Virus record (IMG/VR): IMGVR_UViG_3300032249_001455
Coordinates: 1 to 64,000 of that record
Direction: 5' to 3' (one strand)
Source of the DNA: a virus
Length of the DNA: 64,000 bases
Shown: positions 41,601 to 49,674 of the stretch, in pieces
Numbering within the stretch: the stretch's first letter is position 1
Layout: every line of letters begins with the position of its first letter
Translations under genes and position numbers: made by a program
Notes under the pieces: generated by a model
Seen by the model: the letters and a program-made list of their open reading frames with translations, nothing else
Databases searched by the model: none
Told to the model about the DNA's origin: nothing

Positions 41601-43745
41601 ACCAAGGCGTTTCCTGATCCGGTTGTTCCGGTCGTTGACAGCGCCGATCCACACTTAGAGTACGTTACACTACTGCTTCATATGGATGGCGCAGATACCA
41701 GCACTACTTTTGTTGACAATTCGTATTTGCAGCATACTGTGACTGCCGAAGGCTCCGCGGCTATTAGCACAGCCCAGAGCAAGTTTGGCGGGGCGAGCGC
41801 GTACTTTGCTGGAGACGGAGATAGGCTCGTCGTTCCGGGCGGGGACGCCTTCGCTTACGGGACGGATGACTTCACCATCGAAATGTGGGTCTGGCCCGTC
41901 AGCGTTCAGAGCGGGGGGATATTCTCGCAGGCCGAAAGCGGGATCAACTATTGCGTCATTGAGTTGATTGACGGGGAGGTACACTTCCCGTATGCGGGCA
42001 CGGGCGGCGGCGCCGGGCCGAGGATCATCGGCGGCGCGATATCAACAGAGTCTTGGCACCACATAGCCGTCGTCCGGCGACTCGGGCAGGCGCGGCTGTA
42101 TGTCGACGGCGTCGGAACCGCCGGGGAGCCGGTCAATTTTGATTTTTCGAACACCTCGTATCCGATTGCCGTCGGCGGTTACTCGTTCACCAGCGCGCTG
42201 GGCTTCAACGGCTACATCGACGACTTGCGCATCACGAAGGGCGTCGCTCACTACACGGACGACTTCATGCTGCCCACGACGCCGTTCCCGAGTCCGTTTA
42301 CTCCCGTCCCGACGGCAACGCTGCTTTTACATTTTGACGGCAGCGCGGCGTTGATCGACTCGTCGCCAAATGACCTGACGGTCATCGCTGGCGGTGGCGC
42401 TGTCCTCAGCACTGCGCAAAGTAAATTTGGCGGCTCAAGTCTTGAGCTAGCCGCGTTTGATTATGTCTCTGTGTTGCCGCCCGCAGGGTTTCAACTTGGC
42501 ACAGCCGCATGGACGATTGAGGCATGGACGTACATGAGGAGCGTGGCTCTTTACTCATGCCTTCTTGAGATCGGCAATCACGGCGTGGCGGCTGGCGCTG
42601 TGTTCTCGATGGGCTATGACGGCCTTCAGTTCTATAATAACGGCACATTTTACGGCTCTGGGGCGGCTATAACGCTCAATCAGTGGCAGCACATTGCCGC
42701 GTCGTTCGACGGCACGACGCTGCGGGTATTTACTGACGGCGTGCAACGGTGGAGCGGGCCGTTCGCTGGCGATCTAAACGACGGCAGCACTATTAGTATT
42801 GGGTACCCGCTTGGGTACACCGGGGGGCCGGGAACTAATCCCGCCTACGGTTTTGACGGCTACATAGACGAGATGCGCATTGTCCAAGGACTAGCCGTCT
42901 ACACCGCCGACTTCCCGAAGCCAACCGCCCCGTTCCGCGCCACATCCGAAGTCACACCCACAGACGTCGCTGGTTGTGATCTGTGGCTAGACTCTACAGC
43001 CGAGATAGGCACGCTCAATGGCGCGATCACAGTGTGGCCCGACAAGAGCAGCAACACGCGACCCGCTACGCCGGCTGATTATGCGCCGGCGCCGACGTTG
43101 GCTGTTGGCGAAGGACTTGCCGGGCAGAATGTCGTGCGTTTCAGCGGCGAACCGAATGTGCTTGACGTGGCATACGAGTTTAATCTCAAAAATTCGTCTG
43201 GGTTTGTAGTACTTAAACAGCCAACGCCTTTGAATGCGCCACCCGGTTTTCAAAGAATTCTGTCATTTCAGCCAACTACGGGAATAGACTCGTATCAAAA
43301 TGATGGTTTGGCGCTTGTGTTTAATAACTACACCACTGACGGCGTAGAGTTTTATTCCAACGGCAACCCCCCGATTGGTCAGCACGCTATGCCGCTTCCT
43401 GCTGGTTGGACGCTGCTCGCTTACACAATTGATAATTCCGGCAATCTCTCTCTGCGCGTAAACGGCGAAGAAGTTGACACCGGCGTCAATGCAAGCATGG
43501 CACAAGCTGCTGGCGGCAATCTTTATATTGGTCACGGCGGCTCGTTCGTCATCGACGAGGCCCTTCACGGCGACATCGCAGAGGTTGTAATCTTCGATCA
43601 TGCGCTGGGCCATGCGGCGCTGATTGGCTTAGAGCGTGGCTTACGGGCGCGTTGTTTGCCTCCACCACCGCCGCCTCCACCGCCGCCTCCACCGCCGCCG
43701 CCGCCTCCACCGCCTCCGCCAACAACAACTCCTTCTAACCCGTAA
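38679..43745 (+). CDS. Giant multi-lectin fibre protein
   Basis: 1688 aa. Residues 1-54 match the major tropism determinant N-terminal type (KRGTALALQQSNPVLAAGEP, KIKYGNGVTPWRDL). Seven LamG/ConA-like lectin domains follow in tandem (about 75-300, 300-510, 515-770, 780-1010, 1015-1220, 1225-1420, 1425-1650). Their strand signatures recur: LLLHFDGADGSTNIVDSSP, STAQSKFGGSS, W.H.A, V.I......G.IDD.RI. It ends in about 23 consecutive prolines then TTTPSNP. Probably a long adhesin for polysaccharide binding. Arg codons are mostly CGN, unlike flanking genes. Confidence 0.8.
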   Translation: MGTEIKFKRGTALALQQSNPVLAAGEPCLETDTNKIKYGNGVTPWRDLPYGNSALDVIDGGEFTAGAVPAEPDIFSPPTIAGLKLWLDADNADYVHRVNNRVSVWEDASESGAKFVQSGKMHRPTVNNKIAQQDVVTFDGDNDAMIGALNLPAEFTLVVALRRRGASSGGKLISAYTQNNATELVLCGTETGVELGVLFDGEYLASQPVDNMTPVVYTLQFGGDGLSTRLNGLNTQAAESVSVSGLTCMSLGGDRANFTDDNYGGDIAEVVLYEGVLSSADLLDVENYMMERWDVQRLVHPLLDNMKAFLRMNEESGTRLDITAAEIPLTQTGAVGFAPGVIENAAEFTAGNNYLQAPNDLTFAGSFSASIWFNPAAVTGGVSELIQNWSGTDGTTGQMALAFGDVGESSASLFGFVRTDEGVYSVSAPELEANRWYQCVLIYDADANALRLYKDGLFVEEVSVVGTLLTTNIPLRVGIGQQTAEQNDLGFLADQIGLWDRALSLSEVQMLYNYELGKEDFAADFYGDNVSLLLHMDKPANAPSRPLGSPALLLHFDGADGSTNIVDSSPQNGTATAVGAIQLSTAQSKFGGSSLKCPDTYADHVDGFAGVDLSAGSWTVECWLLSEGPNVGNNKTVLSAGHQQFPDRWIVDVSVVDHTIYPRIYTVGNSIYAGGEPPNNPNGGGATPTPYTYGTWAHIAWVNDAGSDEFAMYVDGVKVYDRESFNLPKYDTVQIGQQASVFGPGEFYIDELRVMNIAVYTGEFTPPTAPFEFVVPPAPTTEMFIDTSRHHRTVTPAGDVYLNIEDIKYGNASGEFAGGYCELDMSSELAFGTDDFTVEFWGKLNYAQYSAVFSTASSAQEPGTYIVGFRDDANMFGFCYDIDNFTFIATNISAHYNTWTHYAFVRLDGVLKMYVNGVEAASATTAMNLDGGEQTTAVIGRRWTNEDNYYLDGLIDDFRITKGVARYIAEFNSPTKAFPDPVVPVVDSADPHLEYVTLLLHMDGADTSTTFVDNSYLQHTVTAEGSAAISTAQSKFGGASAYFAGDGDRLVVPGGDAFAYGTDDFTIEMWVWPVSVQSGGIFSQAESGINYCVIELIDGEVHFPYAGTGGGAGPRIIGGAISTESWHHIAVVRRLGQARLYVDGVGTAGEPVNFDFSNTSYPIAVGGYSFTSALGFNGYIDDLRITKGVAHYTDDFMLPTTPFPSPFTPVPTATLLLHFDGSAALIDSSPNDLTVIAGGGAVLSTAQSKFGGSSLELAAFDYVSVLPPAGFQLGTAAWTIEAWTYMRSVALYSCLLEIGNHGVAAGAVFSMGYDGLQFYNNGTFYGSGAAITLNQWQHIAASFDGTTLRVFTDGVQRWSGPFAGDLNDGSTISIGYPLGYTGGPGTNPAYGFDGYIDEMRIVQGLAVYTADFPKPTAPFRATSEVTPTDVAGCDLWLDSTAEIGTLNGAITVWPDKSSNTRPATPADYAPAPTLAVGEGLAGQNVVRFSGEPNVLDVAYEFNLKNSSGFVVLKQPTPLNAPPGFQRILSFQPTTGIDSYQNDGLALVFNNYTTDGVEFYSNGNPPIGQHAMPLPAGWTLLAYTIDNSGNLSLRVNGEEVDTGVNASMAQAAGGNLYIGHGGSFVIDEALHGDIAEVVIFDHALGHAALIGLERGLRARCLPPPPPPPPPPPPPPPPPPPPPTTTPSNP
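40425..42445 (+). repeat. Diverged DNA repeats from duplicated lectin domains
   Basis: A segment like AGCAC(A/T)GC(T/C)CAAAGTAAATTTGG recurs at about 40430, 41768 and 42408, each before the GG(A/G)(T/G)C(T/A)AG(C/T) codons of a LamG-like unit. This shows the domains arose by duplication inside the gene. Confidence 0.7.
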
Positions 43746-43751
43746 TTAACT

Positions 43752-46052
43752 ATGCCACCTATTGAAATCAGAATTCGTCGCGGGACTTCAAAATACCTCT
43801 CAGAGCAGAATGATGTTCTGGCCGACGGCGAGCCGTGTCTAGAAATTGACACGGGCAAGATCAAGTACGGTGACGGCGTCACGCCGTGGAATCAACTCGC
43901 CTATGCCACCACCGGGGATGAGCTGCCAGGAACGAATAACGAAGTCACAGGCGCAGACGGTTTGGCGGCGGGTGGTTCAGATAATCTTGCTAGCGGTTCC
44001 GCCTCGGCCGCGCTTTCCGGCAAAAACAACACAGCCAGCGGCGCTCAGTCGGTCGTCGTCGGCGGCAACGCGAACACGGCGGCCGGTGTTAATTCTGTTG
44101 CGATCGGCGGCAACGCAAACACAGCAAACGGCCCAAACAGCATTGCTGGCGGCAAAAACGCTGTTGCTACAAAAGACGCGCAATTTGCTTTGTCGGCCGG
44201 GAGCTTTTTTGTTCCCGGCGACGCGCAATTTTCTATTTACAACTTGCGCGCATCTACTGAAAACGATGTGCCAACACGCATGTATATCAACGGTACGGCT
44301 GGCAATTTAACTTTGACGCCCGGTGCCGCGTGGGCGTTTGAGGTGCGCGTGTCGGCATACGACTTTTCCGCAACCACATCCGGCGCGTGGACAATCCGCG
44401 GGAGCGTGTTCCGAGACTATGCAAACAGCGTAAGTCTATCTGGGACGCCCGTTGTTGAAGTTATTTCTGAAGAGTGGCCCGAGGGATCTGGTGTCGAAGT
44501 AACTGCCGATAATGTCAATAAAGCGCTGGCTGTCACCGTAACCGGCGCTGTTGCTCACGAGGTGCAGTGGGCGGCCACGGTTTTTTCGACCGAGCTTATC
44601 TCGCCAGAGCCGTTGGTGTCGGACATGTTCGTGGAAATTCCCGCGGACGCGGCTGTCGCCGACTTGGCTGTGACTGTAGACGGAAACAGCATGCAGCCGG
44701 CTTTTGATCCGACCATCTACGATTATGTTGTTTGGTCGGATGCTGATTTTTACAGCTCGTCAGCTCGCGACTATTCCGTCACGATCAACAACGGCAATCC
44801 AGTTACCGGCACGGCCACGGTCAATAAAGCTTTGCGCGTCAAAATTGGTGCGACAAGTTATTTCATTCGAATTCTTCCCAGCGACTTTCCAGAACTACCG
44901 GAAATTGTTACAAAAACAAATCAGTACTTGCCCGGCTATTACCTGGCTGCTTGTACGCAAGCGATTGGGCCTTACATGGTGATATACAACTCTAACGGCG
45001 TGCCGGTCTGGTACACATACAACGATGCCTCGTTGTGTGAAGTTATCAGTCTGCACGCCGGCTGGGACGCCAACAAACTGATCACCAACGGCAACACGCA
45101 CAACTGCGATCGGTGGGATATCCATATTGGTCTGAATGAGTTGACTGCAAAACCGTACACGATGATTAACCCAAATGGCAAAGGCAACAACGAAACGTGG
45201 GAGATTCACGAATCTCACGCAGTCAAAGGCCCGGCAAATCGCAAGGGCAACATTATTTACGAAGCCTACACCAACGTCGGTTTCTATATCCAAGAACAGA
45301 ATCCGCAAAATCAAATCGTGTGGGAGTGGTGGACAGAGGATTACTTCGGCTCTCGTTGGAGTGATTTCTACCACGTCAACTCTATAGATGTGCATCCAAT
45401 AACCGGAAACATTGTCGTCAGTTGCCGGCATAACAGCGCTGTATTCGCCATTGACTATGCAACAAAAGAAGTAATCTGGATTATCGAGGGTGCAGTAAAT
45501 TGCCACGGCGGCGGTTCTTTGTGGGGCGCGCGTATTCCGAACATGACGCAAAACACAAAGCTGCTCGTACTACAGGGCGAGCCAAGCCTATCGGGGAGTC
45601 AGTATGTGGGCCCAGACTCGCAACATGACGCCCGCTGGCACATTGATGTTCCGCCGCTCACCCCCGGCAACGACATTGTTTCTGTTTCTGACAACCAAAC
45701 ATGTTCCGCGCGACCAGCCCGCGGCGTTGTATATGAAATTGATCTTGCAAACTCCCGTGCGATTAACAGAATGCAAGTAAATTCGCCTTACGGCAATACT
45801 GGATGTTGCGGTTCGTTTACATTGCTGAAGGCAAACGATACAACTTATTCCGGCACGATGCTGTTAAACTCCGAAACCCCTAATACGGTAGAATTTAACT
45901 TGTCGCTGGCGGGTGCGAATCAGGGTGTCGTATTTGAGATGCACTTGCCGGGCGCGTGGTGGTATCGAGCTATTAAGGTTCGACCCGATTTCTTTAACCT
46001 GAATTACTTGCGCACAACTGCCGGGCGCATCCCAACAATCATTGGCGATTGA
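43752..46052 (+). CDS. Fibre/adhesin with YadA-like head repeats and arylsulfotransferase-like propeller
   Basis: 766 aa. Residues 1-55: same N-terminal docking type as the 1688-aa protein (RRGTSKYLSEQNDVLADGEP, KIKYGDGVTPW). About 60-130: YadA/hemagglutinin head repeats (SGAQSVVVGGNANTAAGVNS, VAIGGNANTANGPNSIAGG). About 140-290: unassigned beta region. 290-385: cadherin-like domain (VTVDGNSMQPAFDPTIYDYV). 390-766: ASST-like propeller (QYLPGYYLAACT, WEWWTEDYFG, FYHVNSIDVHPITGNIVVSCR). A paralogue of the 892-aa protein that lacks its lectin domain and the propeller insert. Confidence 0.75.
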   Translation: MPPIEIRIRRGTSKYLSEQNDVLADGEPCLEIDTGKIKYGDGVTPWNQLAYATTGDELPGTNNEVTGADGLAAGGSDNLASGSASAALSGKNNTASGAQSVVVGGNANTAAGVNSVAIGGNANTANGPNSIAGGKNAVATKDAQFALSAGSFFVPGDAQFSIYNLRASTENDVPTRMYINGTAGNLTLTPGAAWAFEVRVSAYDFSATTSGAWTIRGSVFRDYANSVSLSGTPVVEVISEEWPEGSGVEVTADNVNKALAVTVTGAVAHEVQWAATVFSTELISPEPLVSDMFVEIPADAAVADLAVTVDGNSMQPAFDPTIYDYVVWSDADFYSSSARDYSVTINNGNPVTGTATVNKALRVKIGATSYFIRILPSDFPELPEIVTKTNQYLPGYYLAACTQAIGPYMVIYNSNGVPVWYTYNDASLCEVISLHAGWDANKLITNGNTHNCDRWDIHIGLNELTAKPYTMINPNGKGNNETWEIHESHAVKGPANRKGNIIYEAYTNVGFYIQEQNPQNQIVWEWWTEDYFGSRWSDFYHVNSIDVHPITGNIVVSCRHNSAVFAIDYATKEVIWIIEGAVNCHGGGSLWGARIPNMTQNTKLLVLQGEPSLSGSQYVGPDSQHDARWHIDVPPLTPGNDIVSVSDNQTCSARPARGVVYEIDLANSRAINRMQVNSPYGNTGCCGSFTLLKANDTTYSGTMLLNSETPNTVEFNLSLAGANQGVVFEMHLPGAWWYRAIKVRPDFFNLNYLRTTAGRIPTIIGD

Positions 46053-46129
46053 TGGTTTCTTTGACGCACGAAACAGACCGCCATGACGGAGACCAGGTCA
46101 ATTGTGCATTCTGCCCAGAGTTTCTGCGC

Positions 46130-46157
46130 TTGCTTTCAAATTAGATTATGCTAGAAT
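46130..46157 (+). promoter_or_regulatory. Promoter before thyX, leaderless geometry
   Basis: TTGCTT, 16-bp spacer, TAGAAT (46152-46157). The thyX ATG at 46165 starts 8 nt after the end of the -10 box, i.e. about at the transcription start. No Shine-Dalgarno sequence precedes the ATG. Confidence 0.5.
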
Positions 46158-46164
46158 CAAATCC

Positions 46165-46809
46165 ATGAAAGCAGAACTTTTGAGTCACTTCGGCGACGAC
46201 CTCATGGTCGTCAATGCGGCCAGGGTCAGTTATGGCAAGAGCAAGGGCGTTCTGGATGAGAAGGACTCAAGGCTCATAAGGTTTCTTGTAGAACACGGCC
46301 ACACCTCTCCGTTCCGGCACCCGCAGCTCCAGTTCAGGATACAGTGTCCCATATTCGTGGAAAGGCAGCTTTTCAAGCACCAGGTCGGCCTCACCGCCAA
46401 CAGCATAAGCGGAAGGTACGTTGATTTCTCGGACGAGTACTGGATTCCCGAACAGCTGAGGCTTCAGTCCAAGGACAGCAAGCAGGGAAGCGCCGGGGAT
46501 ATGGCGTCTGCCGACAACTCCCATTTTGTCACGAGAATCGACTGCCTCGTCGCCCAGTGCAAGGAACTCTATGAGGACATGGTGGCGGCGGGAGTGGCCA
46601 AGGAGCAGTGCAGGATAATACTTCCGCTCTGCCTTGAGACGCAGTTCATATGGACTGGTTCGCTCGCGGCTTTCCTTCACCTTTGGAAACTGAGGCTGAA
46701 GCCCGACGCCCAGAAGGAGACCAGGGATGTCGCCCAGATGATGCTGGACGAGGTCAGGAGCCTGCCCGGAAACCCCTTCAGTCTTACTCTTGAGGCCTTC
46801 GGTCTTTGA
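46165..46809 (+). CDS. thyX: Flavin-dependent thymidylate synthase
   Basis: 214 aa from the ATG at 46165 (MKAELLSHFGDDLMVVNAAR); a frame extension upstream adds unrelated residues. ThyX fold signatures: VNAARVSYGK, HGHTSPFRHPQLQFRI, FVERQLFKHQVG..ANSISGRYVDF. The usual RHRxxSxNxxSxRY motif is replaced by KHQVGLTANSISGRY (71-85), with one extra residue and K/Q in place of the two arginines. Makes dTMP from dUMP using FAD and methylenetetrahydrofolate. Confidence 0.85.
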   Translation: MKAELLSHFGDDLMVVNAARVSYGKSKGVLDEKDSRLIRFLVEHGHTSPFRHPQLQFRIQCPIFVERQLFKHQVGLTANSISGRYVDFSDEYWIPEQLRLQSKDSKQGSAGDMASADNSHFVTRIDCLVAQCKELYEDMVAAGVAKEQCRIILPLCLETQFIWTGSLAAFLHLWKLRLKPDAQKETRDVAQMMLDEVRSLPGNPFSLTLEAFGL

Positions 46810-46862
46810 ACGAAGGCCCGAGGCCCCTGTTCTGCTAGAAAAACAAGGTCGGACAACTAGAT

Positions 46863-47162
46863 ATGTACATGTTGAAATTCACTGAATGGATGGAACTGAA
46901 GGAGCAGATGATCGGTACGGCCTCCGCGGGAGCCTCCGGGCTTGTCAAGAAGATGCCGGGAATGTCGGGCTTTGACAAGACCAAGAAGAGAATAGATTCG
47001 ACCATCAAGGGTCTTTTTCTCAAAGGAAATACCAAGCAGGCAACGAAGCAGGTTGACACGATCATAAACGGAGAGATCAACAACACATCCACCGGCCTGG
47101 AGGACGCGGCCAAGCTCGCCGGCATGAGGGACTCAATAAAGAAGAGTCTCTCTTCGCTATGA
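46863..47162 (+). CDS. Small helical protein with FTEWM N-terminus
   Basis: 99 aa. N-terminus MLKFTEWMELKEQ resembles a T4-type capsid-targeting leader. The rest is a Lys/Thr/Ala-rich helical region (KQATKQVDTIINGEI). Overlaps the next small gene by 4 nt. Packaged or scaffold-type role possible. Confidence 0.6.
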   Translation: MYMLKFTEWMELKEQMIGTASAGASGLVKKMPGMSGFDKTKKRIDSTIKGLFLKGNTKQATKQVDTIINGEINNTSTGLEDAAKLAGMRDSIKKSLSSL

Positions 47163-47344
47163 GTTTCCGCGAGTGGCTCGCCACCGAAGGGGGAAGGGGT
47201 TCCGGCACCAAGTTCACTTCCACAGGCCTCAATGCGGGCGGACAGGCGCAGAGCGGAATGACCTTCAGGATGTCCGTGAAGCCTGCCAGTCCCTTCGTTC
47301 CCCGCATCAAAGCCAAAATAAAGCCGTGGAAGAGCTCTATTTGA
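47159..47344 (+). CDS. Small basic protein with FREWL N-terminus
   Basis: 61 aa. MSFREWLATEGG leader-like start then a basic, Gly/Ser/Lys-rich stretch (KPASPFVPRIKAKIKPWK). ATGA-coupled to the previous gene. Possibly a DNA-binding internal protein; unproven. Confidence 0.55.
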   Translation: MSFREWLATEGGRGSGTKFTSTGLNAGGQAQSGMTFRMSVKPASPFVPRIKAKIKPWKSSI

Positions 47345-47347
47345 TAT

Positions 47348-47812
47348 GTGGGCGAAAATCTATCAAATATAGCCATAGTATGCGAGTGCCTTCCCTGCCA
47401 CGACTGGATGTCGTTTGCATCCTGGTACTCCCTGAGCAAGAGGCTTCCGGACTCGGCCGTCGTCCTAGAAGTCCGCCACTGCCACCTCTTTTCATGGGCC
47501 CGAAGGCTGGGGGTTCGGATCGTCGGCCATTCCGAGAACGGCTTTAAAATTGGCCCCTCCGTAATGGCGGTCAGGGACTTTGACGGAGATGCGTCCATTT
47601 CGCCCGCAAAAACAGAAACCCAAACTTGTCTCATAGATTATTCGGCGGGTTGCGGCAATTTTGTTGCGGGCGACTGGATAAATAACAGCAAGGTTCCGTT
47701 CCTCAATGCTGTCAAGAGGTTCGGAACCGGCAGTTTGACCGTCAATGAGATGGCCATCCTGAATGTCTGGGAGCAATGTCACAATCTATACCTGCATGCG
47801 GGAGGCTCATGA
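47348..47812 (+). CDS. Unknown protein of a phage-conserved type
   Basis: 154 aa, GTG start. NIAIVCECLPCHDWMSFASWYSLSKRLPDSAVVLEVRHCH resembles a phage-conserved hypothetical with a Rossmann-like start. Cys-rich first third. No function known. Next ATG overlaps its stop. Confidence 0.55.
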   Translation: MGENLSNIAIVCECLPCHDWMSFASWYSLSKRLPDSAVVLEVRHCHLFSWARRLGVRIVGHSENGFKIGPSVMAVRDFDGDASISPAKTETQTCLIDYSAGCGNFVAGDWINNSKVPFLNAVKRFGTGSLTVNEMAILNVWEQCHNLYLHAGGS

Positions 47813-48081
47813 AAAGGTTTTATTTCGGCAACGAGGATGGCGACGAGGAAGACGAGGAGGATATTGACGATCCCCGCTTCATGACGCCAGACGCGTCCGA
47901 GTTCATATCGATGGCCAGGTTGGACAATCCGGAACAGTACCTTCTTGAGTGTTCCCTGAGAATGTGTGAAAAAAGCTTGTTTTGGAGGTTCTTCGGTGCG
48001 GAGAAGAAGATTTCTATGGTGAGCAAGGTATTTCTTGATCTTAAAAAACTAACAGAAGGACTTGACGATGCCCAGGTATGA
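47809..48081 (+). CDS. Small acidic protein
   Basis: 90 aa from the ATG overlapping the upstream stop. Starts KRFYFGNEDGDEEDEEDIDD (very acidic), then a helical segment ending in WRFFGAEKKISMVSKVFLDLKKL. Unknown; acidic N-terminus suggests protein partnering. Confidence 0.55.
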   Translation: MKRFYFGNEDGDEEDEEDIDDPRFMTPDASEFISMARLDNPEQYLLECSLRMCEKSLFWRFFGAEKKISMVSKVFLDLKKLTEGLDDAQV

Positions 48082-48418
48082 GATGCAGTGTCTTAAGTGC
48101 GAGGAAGTGTACGACGTGTGGTGCAAGATGGCCGAAAAGGACGAATCCGTGAAGAAGGCCGCATGCCCCTCTTGCAAGTCCAAGAAGAAGGAGGAGGTGT
48201 TCGGGTGTCCCTCCGTCAAGTTCGCCAATCCCGTCGGAACCGACCGCTGGAACAGCGATTCCAAGGGCCATGACTACAGGTTCAAGTACAACATGGACAA
48301 GCCAGGCGGCCCTAGGGATCAGCGCACCGCCGCGGCCAGGGCCTCCAAGGTCGGAGCAGAGCCCTACAGGAGGATAGACGACATATCAAGCGGAAAGCAC
48401 TTCGGCGAAGTCAAATGA
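48068..48418 (+). CDS. FmdB-type zinc-ribbon protein
   Basis: 116 aa from ATG at 48068 (MPRYEMQCLKCEEVYDVW). The pairs C.KC (8-11) and CPSC (34-37) with the MP.Y.-type start are the FmdB/CxxC zinc-ribbon regulatory signature. A basic C-terminus follows. Known members are small and of unclear function, sometimes near structural or regulatory genes. Overlaps the previous gene by 14 bp. Confidence 0.7.
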   Translation: MPRYEMQCLKCEEVYDVWCKMAEKDESVKKAACPSCKSKKKEEVFGCPSVKFANPVGTDRWNSDSKGHDYRFKYNMDKPGGPRDQRTAAARASKVGAEPYRRIDDISSGKHFGEVK

Positions 48419-48441
48419 AAAGACCCATTTTTTGGGCTTTT
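48418..48441 (+). terminator. Hairpin with U-tract after the zinc-ribbon gene
   Basis: AAAAG(A)CCCA and TGGGCTTTT pair with one bulged A around a T5 loop and end in TTTT. Terminator-like; a second T-run (CTCTTTTTTG) follows 10 bp later. It isolates the upstream small-gene cluster from the ClpP-like gene. Confidence 0.5.
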
Positions 48442-48514
48442 CCGCGGTTCTCTTTTTTGCCTTTTCTGGCCCTAAATACGGTGTCCCTCCGAGCTCAATT
48501 ACACCGTGCAATCC

Positions 48515-49198
48515 ATGAATGCAGCCAAGAAAAGCGTATCCGCAGAGCAGCTGATAAGCGAAATCCACAACCACCACATAAACCACTTGTCTAGGGAGAT
48601 ATACCTGCACGGATATGTTGACGCGGACGAGGAGCCGGGCGTCGACTACAGGATGGCGACCTCGTTCATCAAGAACTTGCACATCCTCGGACTGCAGAAC
48701 AGCCAGAACATACTTGTCCACATGCACACCATAGGGGGCAACTGGAGCGACGGGATGGCCATATTCAATTCGATCAGGCTTTCCAAGTCGCCCGTCACGA
48801 TCATCGGGTACGCCCAGGCCAGCAGCATGAGCGGGATTGTATTCCAGGCCGCCGACAAGAGGGTCTTGATGCCCGACTGCGAGATCATGATCCACCACGG
48901 ATCAATAGCCCTAGACGACAACACCATGGCGGTCAAGAGCGCGGTGGATCAGAACGAGAAGTACTGCAAGAGGATGCTCCAGATATTTGCGGAGAGAGCC
49001 GTCATGGGAGCCTATTTCAATGAGAGGAAGTACAGCGTGAGGAAGGCCATGACCTTCATAGACCAGAAGATAAAGCAGAACGGAGACTGGTATCTCATGC
49101 CCGACGAGGCGGTCTACTACGGGTTCGCGGACGGCATACTCGGGGAGAAGGGCTTCGAGACCGTCGCCAAGGCCAGATCGGGGAGGAAAAGGAAATGA
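48515..49198 (+). CDS. ClpP-like serine protease
   Basis: 227 aa from the ATG at 48515 (MNAAKKSV); a GTG three codons earlier is possible. ClpP-fold landmarks: LVHMHTIGGNWSDGMAIFN (oxyanion Gly pair), GYAQASSMSGIVFQAAD with the nucleophile Ser104, LMPDCEIMIHHGS with His127. Could be the prohead protease or a host-modulating peptidase; no scaffold or capsid genes are in the window to decide. Ends with ATGA overlap to a membrane protein. Confidence 0.75.
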   Translation: MNAAKKSVSAEQLISEIHNHHINHLSREIYLHGYVDADEEPGVDYRMATSFIKNLHILGLQNSQNILVHMHTIGGNWSDGMAIFNSIRLSKSPVTIIGYAQASSMSGIVFQAADKRVLMPDCEIMIHHGSIALDDNTMAVKSAVDQNEKYCKRMLQIFAERAVMGAYFNERKYSVRKAMTFIDQKIKQNGDWYLMPDEAVYYGFADGILGEKGFETVAKARSGRKRK

Positions 49199-49467
49199 GC
49201 GGGTTCTCATGGTTCACGGCCGTATCCATATTCGTTACGTACGTCGTCATAGACATGCTCTACGCCTATTATATAATGTGCGTGGAGGAGCGGAGACCCT
49301 TCAGGGCCGCCGCGACCACGAGTGTCATCTACAGCCTGCTGGCCTACGGGGTGGTCTCCTATTCCCAGAACATTCTTTATCTGATACCCTTGGCGTCCGG
49401 GGCTTTTTTTGGTACATTCATAATGGTCGCCTACAAAAAGAGAAAGGAAAACAATGACAGAGCATGA
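49195..49467 (+). CDS. Small membrane protein, holin-like
   Basis: 90 aa with three hydrophobic stretches (SWFTAVSIFVTYVVIDMLYA, AAATTSVIYSLLAYGVVSY, ILYLIPLASGAFFGTFIMVA) and a charged tail KKRKENNDRA. Size and topology suit a holin or other inner-membrane phage protein, but no lysin gene is adjacent. Confidence 0.6.
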   Translation: MSGFSWFTAVSIFVTYVVIDMLYAYYIMCVEERRPFRAAATTSVIYSLLAYGVVSYSQNILYLIPLASGAFFGTFIMVAYKKRKENNDRA

Positions 49468-49666
49468 ACTTTTGTTGACCGACGAGTTCGTCGAATTCTC
49501 CAAGGCCGTATCCGCGGTCCACGAGGAGAAGAAGGTTCTTGAGGAGGATTTCAAGAAGCACTTCGAGGATTACAAGTCCAAGAAGAAGGAACTGGAGAAC
49601 AAGGTGGCCGCCGCCAGCTCCAAGTGGGAGGAATGGAAGAAGACTCAGCTCTCCGCAAAGAAGTAG
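49454..49666 (+). CDS. Small coiled-coil protein
   Basis: 70 aa, nearly all helical and charged (SAVHEEKKVLEEDFKKHFED). Overlaps the membrane-protein gene by 14 bp. Function unknown. Confidence 0.55.
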   Translation: MTEHELLLTDEFVEFSKAVSAVHEEKKVLEEDFKKHFEDYKSKKKELENKVAAASSKWEEWKKTQLSAKK

Positions 49667-49674
49667 TTCCCAAG

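Noticed and set aside
38679-43850. Diversity-generating retroelement suggested by the tropism-determinant-like N-termini
   Set aside because: No reverse transcriptase and no template/variable repeat pair visible in the window.
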